Position numbers and translations under genes: made by a program
Part shown: in pieces, positions 60,503 to 64,000 of the stretch
How positions within the stretch are numbered: the first letter of the stretch is position 1
How the letters are laid out: every line of letters starts with the position of its first letter
The notes under the pieces: generated by a model
The model's input: the letters and a program-made list of their open reading frames with translations, nothing else
Databases searched by the model: none
What the model was told of the DNA's origin: nothing
Source of the DNA: Opisthorchis felineus
Taxonomy: Eukaryota; Platyhelminthes; Trematoda; Opisthorchiida; Opisthorchiidae
DNA: 64,000 bases
Reading direction: 5' to 3'
NCBI GenBank assembly: GCA_004794785.1
Contig: SJOL01005932.1
Location: 295,218-359,217 of the forward strand

Positions 60503-63284
60503 CTGAGCCACATGAATCTTGTACGTTCGAAGCACCTAGATCAGGTATATTGTTGGGTTTTTGTTTTTACGGAACTGAACGTGGGGCTTTTAGCCACTCA
60601 CGATAAAGAATGATCTCACTGCTAACCTGACTGTTGGGGAAACATATGGTCTTTACTAGTACGTATCTTGGATTTGTCAAGTCGATATGATATCATGAGC
60701 AGGTCGGCTATGATCGATTCGTTCTCATTCTGGTTTCCAAACTTTCCTCGGATGAGTCCGTATTCACATGAATATAACGTACATCCTACAGAAGCAGTCA
60801 CACGCTGGAGGTACGGAATTATTTTCTCGAGAGAAGTTCCCCCCTGGGGATGATGATAATAAGTTTGTTCTACTTTTTCGTAACAAAACGCCGCTGTATT
60901 TGGGTGTTTTAAAAGACAGATTACACGTAGCACTGCATGAAATTAGTTACTTCAGTCGCAGCGAATGCCCAAAAGTTCAACAGCGCTGGACATCTGCAGC
61001 TGAGGCTTTCAGCGCATTAGGCAAGAGGCATCTCCATGCTCCTAACAGCTACCTCCCTGGGACGATCGATTACATTTGTACTCAATAGCCAGACAGAGGA
61101 AAAAATCTAACTTCACATATTTTCCGGATTCATTGGCCTTACTAACAATTTAAATCAAGTCATTTTCACTAGAGTTGACAATGTGACTTAATAGTGAATC
61201 CCTTATGGAGACATGGGCAGTTTCTGTTGACACCTGGCCAAGATCCAGATGAGTGGCAAAATGCAACGCCGTTTCAATTTTTTCACCATAAAAAATAAAT
61301 TTTCCATTTAAGAAGCGACAAGCGACCTGTGTGTAGTTTTGTAAACACGTTTGCCGTGTATTCAAATAGGAATGGAACATTTTTTTGTCTCTAAATTGAT
61401 TGGTCGGTGGAGTTTTTACTTTTGGCTCAGTACTCTATGATGGGAAGACTGTACAATGTCGTTTGATTGGGGATCTGATGTAGTGTCTTGCACTGGCGAT
61501 TTCATTTGTCCCAAAACAGGCTAGTGCAATCCAGCTCATCTAGGTCGGACATAATATGCCTGGCCGCTGCTTAGAAGCCGATAATTTGGCGTGTCCACTC
61601 TTTAGTTCGATCCAAATACGCCTACCACAGCTTATGTCATGAATGTATTGCCCGCAAAGACATTCGTGATGACGAAAAAGGCGATGATGGTATATTTTAA
61701 GCTAATGCGGATGACAATGATGCGAAAATTTCAGGCAGGTAATGGGGAAACAAATTCGCCTAATCACGCAGCTACTTCCCGGCGTTTGCAAACGGATTTC
61801 CTGTGTCACAGTGAAATCACGGCTGTCTGATTGAGCGTGTTCATAATTGTAAACTGGTCCTACTTTCGTTGACCGCTGTTTCTCGGAGACAGTCCGTTCG
61901 GAATGGCTACAATGTTTTCTATTTACTTGGCTCATTGTGTGTACTCTGTGTTGTGCGGAAGATCGGAATTGGAACTTTCAAAAGACGACATTTGTCCAGC
62001 AATTTAGATTGGTGCCTGCCAGAATAACTGACAAACATGATATTGTGGTAAAGGCTTTGGCGGAATGACTATATTCGTAGTGTAAGTAATTTAATTGGTT
62101 TTTAGAGAGCACATATCTGAGCAACAACGAATTTCAAGACATTTTTTGGGTAATAAACAATGTTGTCCTGGGTGTACCTCCATCAGGAAAGTTTGCCTCT
62201 ACATTCCAAGCTTCACGCACAGTTTTGATCTGTGGTCTTAATACACCCCCCGACCAGAGTACGTGCAAACTTAATCACATCACAATTTTTTGTCAATAGT
62301 AAAGGATGCCTGGACTTGCTTATGTTTTATTCTGCCGTGAAATTGTTGCGGAGATGTAAACTTTGGACCCATGGAGCAGAATGTGCGCAGGTTAATATTC
62401 CTTTACCGATTAACACTGTATGCTGTCAAAATACCATTCGCTCAAATTGTTTCCGCATCAAACGACGACCTCGGACGGCTCTGCCTGCCCTAAATGATTA
62501 AACTGCTAAGCTGGAGAGATAAAAATTGGTCTTAACACGACTAACTGCGAAACGATTTTGCACATTCTACACTTCTTTAAATATAACGAAGCAGAACGTC
62601 TGATGAATTTCAGGCACTTTCGTAGCTTTTTGACCAAGAGGCACTTTAAATTGGATTGTACTATCAACAGAATTGATATAGGTACTGTATCATAATCCCA
62701 AGTGTCAAGTCAGACACTGACTGCTGACCTAATCTGTAGAATTATTCGGAGCGTCAAATTCTTTTAGTAGCGGCTGATAGAAAATAATGAAACCCTGTTA
62801 TTTTTTCTGCTCTTGTCTTATAGTGATGTCTCGCTCGTCTTGTATATCAGTTTTCTGGAGCTTCTCAACCTTCAAGAAGAACGAAAATCAGACACAATGT
62901 TCGTACTCTAAGGGTATCGGAGTATCTGATCCAACAATGTAGTCCGGTCTTATAAATGAGAGCGACGTCAACCATATAACTTCCACAACTGAATAAAATT
63001 CTATGTTGCTAATAGACAAAAGGGTATGGTTATGTGCAGTAAAGGGACAGCCTGTCTTCGACAAGCATGTTGGACAAGACAAATCTCTGTTGAAAATGAT
63101 GAATTCTTTTCCTGTAACCACTATATCGGTTAGGTTTTTATACTGATTTCTTTCAGTAACCTATTTCTGGCTTTTCTTGTCTTCTCAGTTTTGAAAATCA
63201 TGCGAAAGCTGATCGACATGAGCAAGCCGTTTTCGTACTCAGATGAACACTAATCGGAGCGTACTCCAGTAACATGGAACTCAC
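60503..63284. other. long intron-like stretch, no exon recognised
   Basis: No minus-strand micro-exon met the criteria. A 106-codon plus-strand open frame (60768-61088) and an overlapping minus-strand frame (60622-60933) have no clear splice sites and were not called. Confidence 0.3.
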
Positions 63285-63311
63285 GTCCAACAGGATACAT
63301 TAATGGGTCCG
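63285..63311 (-). CDS. micro-exon, 27 nt (DPLMYPVG)
   Basis: The acceptor is atgattttttccaattttag (excellent) and the donor a consensus gtgagt with GGAC before it. Phase 0 contains a stop; phase 1 reads xCG-DPLMYPVG-C. It is the most upstream exon recognised, so the 5' end of the gene is probably beyond the window. Confidence 0.58.
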
Positions 63312-63724
63312 CTAAAATTGGAAAAAATCATGGCTTTTAATCACCACAGCTGAACGCGCGCAGTATATTTGCAATCTATAGACGCCGTCTAGACGTCTAG
63401 TGATGAATTTACTTCTGGTGACCTTCAGTCAGCTCAAAAAAATGTTTTTTTAGCTGGCATATTTAGGACAGACATATCCATCAAAAAAATTCTCAATGGA
63501 AGCCATTTCCGAATACTGTTTGACAATCCACAACCGGTTTTGCCGCTCCACTTCAGGCTCATCAGTTAAGCGCAGTCCCCGAGTTTCCGGCGAACTCATG
63601 TTCTACTTGAACCAAAGTTGTATGAATTCCGCAAACTACACTCATTTGCAGACCCAATTAGTTTTAGCGAATCCCAGAGAGCATTCTCATATCAAAAAGA
63701 AGACAGCAAAGAACACTGGAAATA

Positions 63725-63840
63725 AAGATTTTGTCCTGTCGGTGAAGCCAATCTGTGCTGAAGTACGGAGCAGTACTGTACAGCTGTCTCATCCCTGTCG
63801 GGAACCATCAGCTTTGCGCAGCTCACGGAACAACGTCATT
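63725..63840 (-). repeat. SINE-like element B, copy e
   Basis: Reverse orientation. The core with gatggttcccgacagggatg and acagctgtacagtactg matches the other copies. The tRNA-like head is not seen. Confidence 0.5.
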
Positions 63841-64000
63841 CAATAAATAACCCGAGATCTCACTGAATGTGTGAAACGTCCTTCTGAGAAGTCGTCGCAT
63901 GAGAAGCCAGACAGTGGGTGACCACGTGATGCGGCCTTCCGTTATTGAAAGATGAGTGGCACTATGTCCCCCTTTAGTGAGAGCTAGTCACATTGCTGAT

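Larger units (their letters stand above)
820..63311 (-). other. putative giant micro-exon gene (or cluster), minus strand
   Basis: About 30 candidate exons lie on the minus strand between 63311 and 820. Nearly all are 15-33 nt, all are multiples of three, and all are open when read from a phase-1 intron to a phase-1 intron. Seen: acceptors such as ttctcttcttcag and donors gtaagc, gtaagt, gtgagt. The 96-nt and 51-nt members are open only in phase 1, and no listed exon has a stop in that phase. Known: schistosome micro-exon genes have runs of symmetric exons of 36 bp or less, and alternative splicing skips them without frameshift. Inferred: one transcription unit longer than 62 kb, or several adjacent ones. 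No signal peptide, start or stop exon was identified with confidence, and no homologous family was recognised. RNA-seq has not been seen. Confidence 0.55.

Noticed and set aside
60622..61088. Overlapping long open frames on both strands
   Set aside because: No splice-site pair or recognised protein. Mutual overlap argues against both being coding.
1..64000. CRISPR arrays, insertion sequences, bacterial operons, riboswitches
   Set aside because: No regularly spaced direct repeats, no transposase-like frames, and the sequence has eukaryotic intron-rich character.

Overview
The window looks like nuclear DNA of an animal, most likely a parasitic flatworm (digenean fluke). It has about 40% GC, no bacterial-style gene packing and no open frame longer than 132 codons. 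It carries tRNA-derived SINE-like elements and many good GT..AG splice signals. The flatworm assignment is inference: it rests mainly on the micro-exon architecture, which is known from schistosome micro-exon genes, and on the SINEs. I did not recognise any protein family by sequence.

The main result is on the minus strand. From about 63.3 kb down to 0.8 kb there is a series of tiny candidate exons, mostly 15-33 nt. Each lies between an AG acceptor, usually pyrimidine-rich, and a GTAAG, GTGAG or similar donor. Each length is a multiple of three, and each is open when the preceding intron is read as phase 1 (two bases of a split codon, whole codons, one base). Two longer exons, 96 nt at 20247-20342 and 51 nt at 38237-38287, are open only in that phase. 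I read this as one very long micro-exon gene, or a cluster of such genes, spanning essentially the whole window. The start (a signal-peptide exon, if there is one) and the end are not recognised and may lie outside. Individual exons are uncertain because so little sequence supports each one. The set is better supported: the same by-eye search on the plus strand gave only a handful of equivalent patterns.

Layout in transcription order (descending coordinates). 63.3-53.4 kb: seven or eight micro-exons plus a 1.8 kb tandem duplication that repeats one of them and has a single N exactly at its junction, so it may be an assembly artefact. 49-38 kb: micro-exons including an 18-nt exon present in two copies inside a roughly 108-bp dispersed repeat, and the 51-nt exon. 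35-27 kb: a 91-bp-arm hairpin and micro-exons encoding HPP-type peptides. 25-15 kb: sparse exons, including the 96-nt one. 15-0.8 kb: a denser run with acidic peptides (SDDDDY, FDENEF).

Introns hold two SINE-like families, microsatellites and a few possible plus-strand exons. The translation suggested is a low-complexity, modular protein. Its junction residues are limited to GNN codons (Asp, Glu, Val, Ala, Gly) wherever the upstream exon ends in G. No function can be assigned.
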